Assembly: GCF_009764265.1 (NCBI RefSeq)
Contig: NZ_RWIR01000007.1
Location: 124,001 to 188,000, forward strand
DNA length: 64,000 nucleotides
Source: Pseudomonas sp. PB101
GTDB lineage: Bacteria > Pseudomonadota > Gammaproteobacteria > Pseudomonadales > Pseudomonadaceae
Reading direction: 5' to 3'
A program made the position numbers and the translations under genes. The notes beneath the pieces are model-generated. The model was not told the DNA's origin, did not search any database, and saw nothing but the letters and a program-made list of their open reading frames with translations. Shown here one piece after another: positions 34,460 through 42,413 of the stretch. The stretch's first letter is position 1; every line of letters begins with the position of its first letter.

Positions 34460-36769
34460 TTGACAATTATCAAAACTTCCGCCTATCTCGCGAATTACCC
34501 ATTTACAGCGATCACTGCTGATGTTGCAGCACTCATGCAGCGGTGTCTTGATCGCACCAGCAGATACAAAGCCAACGGCCCTCTGCTGAAGATATTTGAG
34601 GCCTATTGTGATGTAACCCAAGTCACGATCACGTACCTGAGCCTTTCAACACCGGCGTTTGACAAGATCGTTAGAGGGTTTCTAGGTTCACTGGACGGAA
34701 ACTCCCTCATTACTGGCAAACGGAGCGCCCGAGTAAGGCACGCTACTAATTTTGTCTGCATGCTCAATGAAATGCGATCTGAAGTCCCTCTCGTACCGAA
34801 GTTCGAATCGCAAGCCAAAAACCCTCGATTACATGTTGATGCTTGGGAGGAGGCGCGACAGAATTTGGATCTGAAAGCGGTGCACTATTGGAATGGCTGG
34901 GAGGTTGTCTCGACAAAGGGAGTCAGCAGTTACCTCCCAATCGCTTTTTTATGGCGTTCACACGGACAAGAATTTGCAGAGGAAGTATTCCAAAATATGC
35001 GTCGCTATTTGGAAAAAACCGCGCGCCTTAATATCGCTGAATTCAACGCTTTTGTTAAATTTCTTGGGCAAAACCCCGACCAATGGCCTCCTAGTGCGTT
35101 CCACCACCCAATAAAAATAAAAAATTGTTTTGTACAATTTATGCTTGTTTATTTCAATAACTCAGCGGCTAACGGGTTGGATATTCCTTCTCGAACAAGA
35201 TCCTATTCCAAATTTATTTTTTCAATCGAGGAAGCATTCCTTCAAGGTGGAGTCTGGGCGAAGCCGTTTGGTGGGTCTTTGCCAAAGCCATATACAACTG
35301 ATACTCCCGGCGCCGAAACCAATATAACAAACATGAATGACGGGGAAACAATAAAGGAAAAACTCATCACGCAAATTCCACTACAAATCACCGACCGATC
35401 TGCTATCGAACTTTTATTTAGAACAATTAATGAAGATATAAACCTGATTTTGGCCTGGGCAAAAAGCCGAGTTCGCGATCTACGAAAAAGACAAATTACA
35501 AGAAACAGATTAGCATCTACTGGCACCCCGATAATCGCTTCTTGGCCTAAGTCGATTCGAGTTGCCGCGATGGGAGAGGCTAATTTTTGCGCCACCTTCA
35601 ATATGTACGGCCTAAAATATATACGGGACAATTTTGCTACCCTTTTTGGAGAAAAAGCCGAAAAATCAAAAATTGCACCTTTCTTTGTTCTCCCGGGAAG
35701 GGACGACTTTTATTTTTTTCAGTTCTTACTAGTCCACGGCCATCCATGCATCACCGAGTCTTTTTTCTTAAATTTTGAGCTATACAACAAAAGCGGACAA
35801 CTATCCGGCATACTTAAAACGGATACCGGACACCAACTTGTCGGATATAAAGATAGAAGAAAGGGGGATCTTAGCGAACAAAAAATCGACTTAACGCCTA
35901 GGGAAGCAGTTCTCATTCGACAAATTATTACTCTGACAGCGCCATTAAGATCCGAACTAAAAAGTGCGGGAGACGACAACTGGCGCTATCTGTTTCTGCA
36001 ATGTTCTCACGAACTAAACTACCCAAATATAAACAAACCAAGAAAGCTAACAAAAAACCAAACCGTAGAGACCATGGAGGAAATAATTTCCCAATTATCA
36101 GTTCACACCAAACGAAGTAGAAGCGAGCTAAAGAATTTTATACACAGAGTTTCCTTGACCACACTTCGAGCCTCTTGTGGTGTTGCCATTTATCTGAAAA
36201 CTAAGAGTGTTGAGGAAATGGCAAAAGCTTTAGGTCACTCGGAATATAACTCAAGTTTATTGAGTCGGTACTTACCGGAGCCGATTCTCGCATTTTTTCA
36301 GACAAGATGGATAAGAGCTTTTCAGAGAGGCATCATTTGTGAAGCCATGAAAGACAGCCCCTACCTTCTCCAAGTTGCAAGCTTCCAATCGATGGACGAG
36401 CTTCACGAATTCCTGGAAAATCATGCCATCAAAGAAATTCCACCTCATCTACTGTATCCCGAAAAAAACCGTACAAATCGGGTGCCGGCACACTCAGAAC
36501 CTATCACTGCTCCATATATCGAGAGAGTTTTGATCTCAATCGACGTAGGGATTCTAACTGCCTTGTTGTCAGTTCAGGCCGCGGTTAGTGCATCTCCTCG
36601 TCGCTCCGAAATCAGCGCCTTGGCTCTTTACTGGTCAGAGTTTGCCGATCTTGTTGCAAAAGAAATCGATAGGGGCTGGGACAACGAACTTCAGCTTTAC
36701 CTCGCGACTGCTCGTCAACACGCCAGCGCTGATCGAATGAGGACTCTAATTTATGCACCTACCGCCTGA
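34460..36769 (+). CDS. Large tyrosine-recombinase-like protein (trio gene 1)
   Basis: A 769-residue protein. Near residues 565-605 it has a tyrosine-recombinase C-terminal pattern: TTLR (T in place of the usual H of HxLR), ALGHS 24 residues later, and a tyrosine in SSLLSRYLPE. A clear Box I arginine segment could not be assigned, so catalysis may be altered. The TTG at 34460 was chosen because a perfect AGGAGG lies eight bases upstream (34446-34451). Earlier in-frame starts at 34385 (TTG) and 34412 (ATG) lack a comparable site. The gene overlaps the next by 17 bases. Low GC and AT-rich codons mark it as foreign. Confidence 0.72.
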   Translation: MTIIKTSAYLANYPFTAITADVAALMQRCLDRTSRYKANGPLLKIFEAYCDVTQVTITYLSLSTPAFDKIVRGFLGSLDGNSLITGKRSARVRHATNFVCMLNEMRSEVPLVPKFESQAKNPRLHVDAWEEARQNLDLKAVHYWNGWEVVSTKGVSSYLPIAFLWRSHGQEFAEEVFQNMRRYLEKTARLNIAEFNAFVKFLGQNPDQWPPSAFHHPIKIKNCFVQFMLVYFNNSAANGLDIPSRTRSYSKFIFSIEEAFLQGGVWAKPFGGSLPKPYTTDTPGAETNITNMNDGETIKEKLITQIPLQITDRSAIELLFRTINEDINLILAWAKSRVRDLRKRQITRNRLASTGTPIIASWPKSIRVAAMGEANFCATFNMYGLKYIRDNFATLFGEKAEKSKIAPFFVLPGRDDFYFFQFLLVHGHPCITESFFLNFELYNKSGQLSGILKTDTGHQLVGYKDRRKGDLSEQKIDLTPREAVLIRQIITLTAPLRSELKSAGDDNWRYLFLQCSHELNYPNINKPRKLTKNQTVETMEEIISQLSVHTKRSRSELKNFIHRVSLTTLRASCGVAIYLKTKSVEEMAKALGHSEYNSSLLSRYLPEPILAFFQTRWIRAFQRGIICEAMKDSPYLLQVASFQSMDELHEFLENHAIKEIPPHLLYPEKNRTNRVPAHSEPITAPYIERVLISIDVGILTALLSVQAAVSASPRRSEISALALYWSEFADLVAKEIDRGWDNELQLYLATARQHASADRMRTLIYAPTA

Positions 36770-38849
36770 AATTTCTTTCCTCAAGCCGTTTCTCATCGAA
36801 GCGAAAGATACTTATAGGACTGCCGTCTGGCTAAAGAGCGACTTCGATGCGCCAATATGGGCTTATAACTTTGACTCTAAAGAGTCTTCCACGCTCGATT
36901 GGAATATTATATTAGACGATGGCAGCCTACTGACATCGAAAGAAAATAGTGATCTGCTAAATAGTTTCAAGTTCTTTCTAACCGCTTCCACCAGAAGCGT
37001 TGCAGGCTACATGAGTGAAACTAACGATTTGGGCGGTCAACAGCGAACTCGATTTCGCCAAGCCCTTCTCATCATAGACTGTTTTCTGCAAAACGCCGAT
37101 CGATATGGGTTGACTACCTATGGCTTAGGAGGACTTACAGCAGGTAACCTTAGGGAGATACTGGAACAAATTGCATCTAATTCCCTGACCTCGGAATCCA
37201 TCTATAACTGGACAAAGGAACTACAAATTTACTGCTTAAAATCTTATGAATGCGCTGACAAAGCCGCTATTCAAATGGCTTTGCAAATGCTGCCACAACT
37301 ATCAATAATCACACCGGAGCAAGAAGAAAATGATGAGCTAGGTATCCCTCACCAAATGATCCCTTCAGTTCGTGCCGCACTTCACCTTAAAAACCTTTAC
37401 ATCAATCACAAAAGCCATGGAAAGGTTCCGAACTCGATAGCTATTTCCCAAGACATTTACCGTCGGTGCCTATGGGGAAAAAACAATGCAAAACCAGTTC
37501 ACGAAATCCTTTGCATCCAAAACAACATCAGTCAATTCACCCGAGAATATCAGGGCATTAAAGTTACAACCGGCACGCCCCAAAAAATTCAATACCAAGA
37601 ATATTGCGGCTATCGCACTGTGCTCTACAACATAGGGGCTCTCCACGAAGTTGGTTTACCGGCTCCGCCAATTGATGCCCTGATGGAAATAGAGCGGCTT
37701 GAATTAGATTTATCGACAACTGGCCGACATCGGACCTTACCATCGACCCTTGTTTTCAAATGCCTCAGGCAGGCAATTGAATTTCATTTGGAGCATGGAG
37801 AGAAATTGCGCAAGGGTTTATGTCGACTAGCACTTTACTGCAAAATCAATAAAACCAGACCAACCAAACTTACCAATGAAAAAGCCATCGAAGTTTTAGG
37901 CTCAGAGCTAGTAAAAATAGGAGTTCGACAATTAGGGCTCTCATGTAGAAATTTAGACAGCGGAAAAAGCAACAGATCCATTAAAGGCGAGAAGACTGAA
38001 TACTTTAATAAGCTTCGTTCAAACTCCGGATTTCTAGATCTGATTGGGGTCTATATTGGTTCTGTGCAGCTAGTCGTAGGAGTGCTAATGGCAAGAAGGG
38101 TAACTGAAATGTGTGGATTGCAATCTAATAGTTGCTTTGACGATTCTGAGCAATGGTTACTATTCTACAATGGCAAAAGCACACGCAGCCTTTTCGGCCT
38201 AAGGAGAAGGGTTGCCCGCCCAATCGAGCCAATCGCCGTAGAGATGATAAAAAATCTTATCCATATGCAAAAGGTTCTAGTACGAATCGGCTACATCGAC
38301 AACATGATGACACTTTTTGCCACTCCGAGCTTTAAGGGAATTAATAGTCTGACCAACGCAAGCTTAACTTCATACAATCGAAATCTAGACTTGCTTTGCG
38401 ACTACTTTGAAACACCGTTGAATCATCTCAATCAACGCTACTATATTCGTCAACATCAGCTTCGCCGTTTTTTTGCAATGCTATTTTTCTACTGCGGTAG
38501 CTTTGCAAAGCTGGATACCCTTCAGTGGATGCTAGGGCACGGTGACATTAAACATGTCTGGCACTACATTACCGAAACGACGGACGGGGCTGTGCTCGAA
38601 AGCGCAAAAGCCCACTACGTAGCTGAATCCATGCAAGGCGAAAATATACAATATTTTACTGATCTGGCGAATCTAATAAAGAAGCGCTATGGCACTGAGG
38701 ACTTTAGCTTGCTCGACACTAACGACCTTGAGGACCATATCCTAGACTTAATACAACAGGGTCTGGTAGACATACAACCAGAGTTCTTCACTGATGAAAC
38801 AGGCGAGCAATTTAAGATTGTAGCAAAAGTTAGCCGGGGAACTTTATGA
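36753..38849 (+). CDS. Large tyrosine recombinase (trio gene 2)
   Basis: A 698-residue protein with the complete catalytic set in its C-terminal third. Box I arginine is in LMARRVTEMCGL (about residue 447) and HQLRR is near 568. LGHGDIKHVWHYI supplies LGH (about 595) and the nucleophile tyrosine (about 605). The long N-terminal 400 residues have no recognisable domain. It overlaps the upstream gene by 17 bases and the downstream gene by four (ATGA), so all are translationally coupled. It is likely a catalytic recombinase of the element. Confidence 0.8.
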   Translation: MHLPPEISFLKPFLIEAKDTYRTAVWLKSDFDAPIWAYNFDSKESSTLDWNIILDDGSLLTSKENSDLLNSFKFFLTASTRSVAGYMSETNDLGGQQRTRFRQALLIIDCFLQNADRYGLTTYGLGGLTAGNLREILEQIASNSLTSESIYNWTKELQIYCLKSYECADKAAIQMALQMLPQLSIITPEQEENDELGIPHQMIPSVRAALHLKNLYINHKSHGKVPNSIAISQDIYRRCLWGKNNAKPVHEILCIQNNISQFTREYQGIKVTTGTPQKIQYQEYCGYRTVLYNIGALHEVGLPAPPIDALMEIERLELDLSTTGRHRTLPSTLVFKCLRQAIEFHLEHGEKLRKGLCRLALYCKINKTRPTKLTNEKAIEVLGSELVKIGVRQLGLSCRNLDSGKSNRSIKGEKTEYFNKLRSNSGFLDLIGVYIGSVQLVVGVLMARRVTEMCGLQSNSCFDDSEQWLLFYNGKSTRSLFGLRRRVARPIEPIAVEMIKNLIHMQKVLVRIGYIDNMMTLFATPSFKGINSLTNASLTSYNRNLDLLCDYFETPLNHLNQRYYIRQHQLRRFFAMLFFYCGSFAKLDTLQWMLGHGDIKHVWHYITETTDGAVLESAKAHYVAESMQGENIQYFTDLANLIKKRYGTEDFSLLDTNDLEDHILDLIQQGLVDIQPEFFTDETGEQFKIVAKVSRGTL

Positions 38850-39481
38850 CAACGAGAGCCTCAAGAAACGTGAAAACCACCTCGGCCGTCAAGATACTTC
38901 AAGACCTGCTGATCCTAGTGGCAAAGCGCCCCCAACATTTCTCAAGTGATACAAATCTTCGGTTGGCACTCAAAAGCCAAGGAGGCTTGGCTTCTATAAA
39001 CATAGTGTATGTCAGTGAGACGGGTGTGGACATTCAAACTACACCAATGAGTCTAAACACACTTAAAACTTACTCTAATGATGTGCTCAACAATGGTTTC
39101 AAGGGGCTCAATTCACTGCGAATAAAGGCGTTGGAAGCTCTCGAAATTGCGGAAAAGCGAAATACGCAGATAAACAAAAGAACAAAATCCGGACTAACGC
39201 GAAAGGTGGAACAACTGGAATTTGAACTAGAAATGCATCGCCGAACTAACTATATCCTCCTACAGGCTTTATCCACTGCAATTATCCAACTCTCCAGCGT
39301 AGAAGATGCGCCGAACGAACTAGTCAGGACCAAGCGAATACGAGATACCCAGGGCCTCCTGAGGGCAATTGTCGGAATGAACAATCCTCCCTTCAACGAG
39401 ATTCCAATCGTGCGGACAAACTCTGACAACACTCTAAAACCCTCTCACATCGTCACTGATATCAACAGCTTTAGAAAATAG
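38846..39481 (+). CDS. Coiled-coil accessory protein of the recombinase operon (GmtX-like?)
   Basis: A 211-residue, lysine-rich protein with no catalytic motif that I recognise. Residues about 105-145 are strongly heptad-like (KRNTQINKRTKSGLTRKVEQ and following), suggesting a coiled coil. The N-terminal part contains an NTLKTYSNDVL segment that could be a DNA-binding helix pair. Its place between two recombinase genes resembles small non-enzymatic partners such as TnpC of Tn554-like elements or GmtX of gamma-mobile-trio elements. This comparison is inferred from size and position only. Confidence 0.65.
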   Translation: MTTRASRNVKTTSAVKILQDLLILVAKRPQHFSSDTNLRLALKSQGGLASINIVYVSETGVDIQTTPMSLNTLKTYSNDVLNNGFKGLNSLRIKALEALEIAEKRNTQINKRTKSGLTRKVEQLEFELEMHRRTNYILLQALSTAIIQLSSVEDAPNELVRTKRIRDTQGLLRAIVGMNNPPFNEIPIVRTNSDNTLKPSHIVTDINSFRK

Positions 39482-39492
39482 CGAGCATTGCT

Positions 39493-40932
39493 ATGACGGA
39501 TATTGCATCTCGGCAACTTTACAGCACTCTCGGTGAATTCTCAATTTTCGACTATTTTTCGGTTGATCGGCTTGGCACTCGAGACGCGAGCAACATGCCA
39601 TTCATGATCTGGCCAAACGGTTCACCATGTCTGATAGGAAATTTGTATATGCTCTCCCTCCGCGATCGTAGCGGCCGCGGCGGACGGCAAGGACTCTCAC
39701 GCAGGGGGAGAAAAGGGGGAACGATGGGAGACTACGCTACAAAAATAAGCCAACTTTTACGACTTTGCTACAAAAATAAAATAGATTTAATCGAATTAAG
39801 CGATCAGAACTTTAGCGCTTTCATTGAAGAACTTAGAAAAGAGAAGTCCCCCCGCAATGCTGCACAACCCAAGAAAACAGAAACGTCAATATTGAACGTT
39901 GGAAGAGTTTGGTTAGATTTTCTTGGTTTTGTTGGTAGATTTCATGGTGACAAAAATTTTGTCTCAGCAGAAGGCACAATAAGAGCAAAAGAGCAAACTT
40001 ACACTTTCGTTACCCAAACTGGTAAAAAAATCAAACGCTCTTTCCTTCATCACCATTCATTCGGCCAAAAAACCAGGACACATCGACGAAATCCTATTTC
40101 GGCAGAGAACATCAAGAAATTAAAAAAAGCTGTCAACGCGATAGATAGCTCAACTTTTGTCAAACAACGAAGACACTGTCTACTTGACCTTCTTCAGAAT
40201 ACTGGGGCGCGCAGAACAGAAGTTGGAAATATCACTACCAACGATATACTCGACGCCTTTCGCATGGAACAACCCTTACTTCGACTGGAAACTTTGAAAC
40301 GCGGCGACAGAAATGAACGCTATATTCCCGTCACAAAAATGTTGCTCCACGATATAAAAAACCACATCATAAACCTACGACAAAAGGTTATAAAAAACAG
40401 ATACAAATCTGGACCTGATCACAACTTTCTTTTCATCTCAGAGACTACAGGCAAAAAAATAAGCAGCGACACAATCACTAATGAAATATCGATACTTCGA
40501 AAAGCAGCCGACATCAGCGAGCAAGCCTGCGCTCACATGTTTCGCCACGCTTTCATTACCAATCTTTTTATCTTGCTCATTCAGCGCCACCAAATGTCGA
40601 CGAAGGATGACTTTCAGCGAGCGCTGCTTGATAGCCACACATTTATGGTAGAAGTGACGCAATGGACTGGTCATATAGAGCCTAGCTCGATTGAGGGGTA
40701 CATCAATTTAGCCTTTCAATCTCTCGCCAGTTACTCCACTACCATCACATCCGTCCACTTAGTCAGAGCAATGCAAATATTTGATGCTAAGCAAGCAGAA
40801 CTTATTATAAGTCTCGAGCAAGGAATGCCAATTAAACAGTATAAGCTTGAGATCCAGACATTGATCCAGTTAAGAGATGAGGATTTCGATATCGCACGAA
40901 AGGTAGAACCGTTAGCAAAACACACCTACTAG
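39493..40932 (+). CDS. Tyrosine recombinase/integrase (trio gene 4 of operon)
   Basis: A 479-residue site-specific recombinase with Box I GARRTE (about residue 239) and HMFRH (about 348, giving H-x-x-R). WTGH is near 391 and the tyrosine is in SIEGYI near 401, so all key residues of the family are present. A SAM-like N-terminal domain containing ATKISQLLRLCYKNKIDLIE is plausible. It starts 11 bp after the coiled-coil protein's stop. It is the most canonical integrase of the set and probably cuts the hrpB target site. Confidence 0.83.
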   Translation: MTDIASRQLYSTLGEFSIFDYFSVDRLGTRDASNMPFMIWPNGSPCLIGNLYMLSLRDRSGRGGRQGLSRRGRKGGTMGDYATKISQLLRLCYKNKIDLIELSDQNFSAFIEELRKEKSPRNAAQPKKTETSILNVGRVWLDFLGFVGRFHGDKNFVSAEGTIRAKEQTYTFVTQTGKKIKRSFLHHHSFGQKTRTHRRNPISAENIKKLKKAVNAIDSSTFVKQRRHCLLDLLQNTGARRTEVGNITTNDILDAFRMEQPLLRLETLKRGDRNERYIPVTKMLLHDIKNHIINLRQKVIKNRYKSGPDHNFLFISETTGKKISSDTITNEISILRKAADISEQACAHMFRHAFITNLFILLIQRHQMSTKDDFQRALLDSHTFMVEVTQWTGHIEPSSIEGYINLAFQSLASYSTTITSVHLVRAMQIFDAKQAELIISLEQGMPIKQYKLEIQTLIQLRDEDFDIARKVEPLAKHTY

Positions 40933-41223
40933 CAATTGGTTCCCCAACCTCAGAATTGAAGTTCCCTCCCTTAGCTGAAGGAACCAGATGCCGACAATAC
41001 TCAAAAAATTGGAAATTCGCTCCGTGTAAACCGCTTAAACTCCTTGTTAACCACGGTGGTTAACAGCGCAAAAATCAGGGTTACAACATTTGGACTGCCC
41101 CGCCTTCCTGGATATCCTGTGTCGATCGGCACTTGGCAACCTATCCTGCCTCAACCCCATGTGAAGGCATGAGGACGAGATCTGCTTTGAGGCCAGCATT
41201 CGAACGGTTCCAAGCCCCCTTGC
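40933..41223. other. Intergenic region with perfect 19-bp palindrome
   Basis: No gene is seen. At 41046-41064 lies GTTAACCACGGTGGTTAAC, a perfect 9+1+9 palindrome. It could be a regulator operator, a recombinase accessory site or part of a terminator for the convergent genes. No T-tract follows it. Confidence 0.6.
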
Positions 41224-41547
41224 CTATTCAGTTTGGACGTAACGCTTCCGTAGCTTCGAAACGCCCTCGGCAACCTCAAGGCGCTCTATCTCCCCCATGA
41301 CGTCTTCGAGGACTTTCGCAACAGAACGATTGTCCTTTAATGCATAGCTACCGACCATCAACGTTATGGGGTGCGTACCGAGCACAGTAGCGATGTCGTC
41401 GAGCTTATCGATGGTCGGAGCGTAGATACCTCGCTCCAATGTACTGATGTAAGTCCGGCTGCTGAGAGTGGAAAAATCCTCCTGCGTTTGACCTTGTTTC
41501 AAACGAAGCCACCGAAGAACCGTCCCGAAAGCAATTTTCAATTCCAC
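41224..41547 (-). CDS. Xre-family helix-turn-helix regulator
   Basis: A 107-residue protein with a Cro/C1-type domain at residues 6-60 (LRWLRLKQGQTQEDFSTLSSRTYISTLERG, with the typical hydrophobic spacing). A short C-terminal helical tail rich in acidic and basic residues probably serves for dimerisation. It is divergent from a 146-residue unknown protein, and a perfect 11+11 bp inverted repeat lies between them. It probably represses both genes. The ATG at 41547 is directly preceded by a GCAAAGTG-like weak site on the minus strand. Confidence 0.82.
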   Translation of the reverse strand: MELKIAFGTVLRWLRLKQGQTQEDFSTLSSRTYISTLERGIYAPTIDKLDDIATVLGTHPITLMVGSYALKDNRSVAKVLEDVMGEIERLEVAEGVSKLRKRYVQTE

Positions 41548-41584
41548 TTTGCATGTCCTGCAAAAGGAACGATAAGGCGCTTTC

Positions 41585-41617
41585 TGAACAGTATATGACT
41601 ACAATGTATACTGTTCA
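41585..41617. promoter_or_regulatory. Perfect inverted-repeat operator for the Xre regulator
   Basis: TGAACAGTATA at 41585-41595 and TATACTGTTCA at 41607-41617 are exact complements separated by 11 bases, so the half-sites lie on one helix face two turns apart. The site occupies the shared promoter of the regulator and the divergent 146-residue protein. Confidence 0.7.
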
Positions 41618-41632
41618 TACTGAGGATTCGCC

Positions 41633-42073
41633 GTGTTCATCACCAATAGACAGGCAGAAGTGAAAGGCGCTGAGGTATTGCTAGAGCCTGGCCACCAAGG
41701 CTGGCATCTTGTTCAGCAACACCTGATGTCACCTTGGTTTCATACCACCATAGCCAGATGCGAGGACAGCTTAGAGATCCATGACGTGGTGTTCGTGGAT
41801 AGCATGCAAGCACTAACGGCCCTTCTGGAGCTAACGGAAGTAGGGGTCCAAGTGAAATCGGTACAGTTGGTGTCGCCAGGGTGGCTTAACGGCTCCGGTG
41901 ACTGGCGCATGGAAAGACTACTGGAAGTAGCTCGAAGTCAGGACGGGGCATCGTTGCGATATACCCTTATTGATGGCCGGTATTATTACTTCCCGGAGGC
42001 GCAGCCAAGCTCTTCAGTCACATTTAGCGAGCTGGTGTTTCGTTGTCAGCAGTACGAAGGGGCGAAGCCTTAG
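41633..42073 (+). CDS. Unknown 146-residue protein, divergent partner of Xre regulator
   Basis: I do not recognise this protein. It starts with GTG at 41633 behind TGAGG. The sequence is soluble, with no signal peptide or helix long enough for a membrane. It has aromatic residues (W, H, Y) in the first half and a DGRYYYFPEAQ segment near residue 115. Its size, strand relation to an Xre gene and shared operator fit cargo of a mobile element, for example a regulator partner, toxin or anti-defence factor. None of these is supported by a motif. Confidence 0.6.
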   Translation: MFITNRQAEVKGAEVLLEPGHQGWHLVQQHLMSPWFHTTIARCEDSLEIHDVVFVDSMQALTALLELTEVGVQVKSVQLVSPGWLNGSGDWRMERLLEVARSQDGASLRYTLIDGRYYYFPEAQPSSSVTFSELVFRCQQYEGAKP

Positions 42074-42413
42074 TTTTCTGAGAGGTTGGATAAGACGTGT
42101 TTAGAATTTGACAATGCCCGCCCGACTCAAGCCGGTAAACCAAGGCCCTTTATCTAGTAGGGTAACCGCAACACAGTTTCCCCGCCGCACGAACCATTCC
42201 GGCAGGAAACGAAGATCCCGCTTCCCTCCTTGCCAATGAAAAACACCGATCTGAAACGATCACAGGGAGCAGAACAAACAGTTTTGGTTTGTTGGTGGGC
42301 CTTCAAAAATAAATGCGACCCCAAGTCCCTACGCCCCCCCAAACTAGATATGGAAGAAAGGCTACACCGCAGCCCTCGCAGAAGCTGGCCAAGTCATTGG
42401 CATGACACAGTCG
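42074..42413. other. Gene-poor stretch before the complete hrpB
   Basis: No convincing gene, REP unit or transposase remnant is seen. Short open frames on both strands lack ribosome sites and family-like sequence. Similarity between the two hrpB regions begins at the hrpB stop codon (42414) and does not extend into this stretch. Confidence 0.5.

Larger units (their letters stand above)
34371..42413. mobile_element. Trio-recombinase mobile element inserted in hrpB (right limit uncertain)
   Basis: Low-GC DNA interrupts hrpB right after its DEFH codons. It begins with an operon of three large tyrosine recombinases and a coiled-coil protein, followed by a divergent regulator/unknown-protein pair and a gene-poor stretch. 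A complete hrpB follows. Single 60-base lines here counted by hand range from 35% to 48% GC, against clearly GC-rich neighbours on the left. The architecture recalls RIT and gamma-mobile-trio elements; that assignment is from memory. The element may extend beyond 42413, even past the window, because the 5' host fragment of hrpB is not seen. Confidence 0.7.

Noticed and set aside
34369..39523. A 13-base match (TCGGCAACTTTAC) shared by the left element junction and the start of the 479-residue integrase gene
   Set aside because: The second copy is inside coding sequence and not at an element end; a match of this length can occur by chance in several kilobases.
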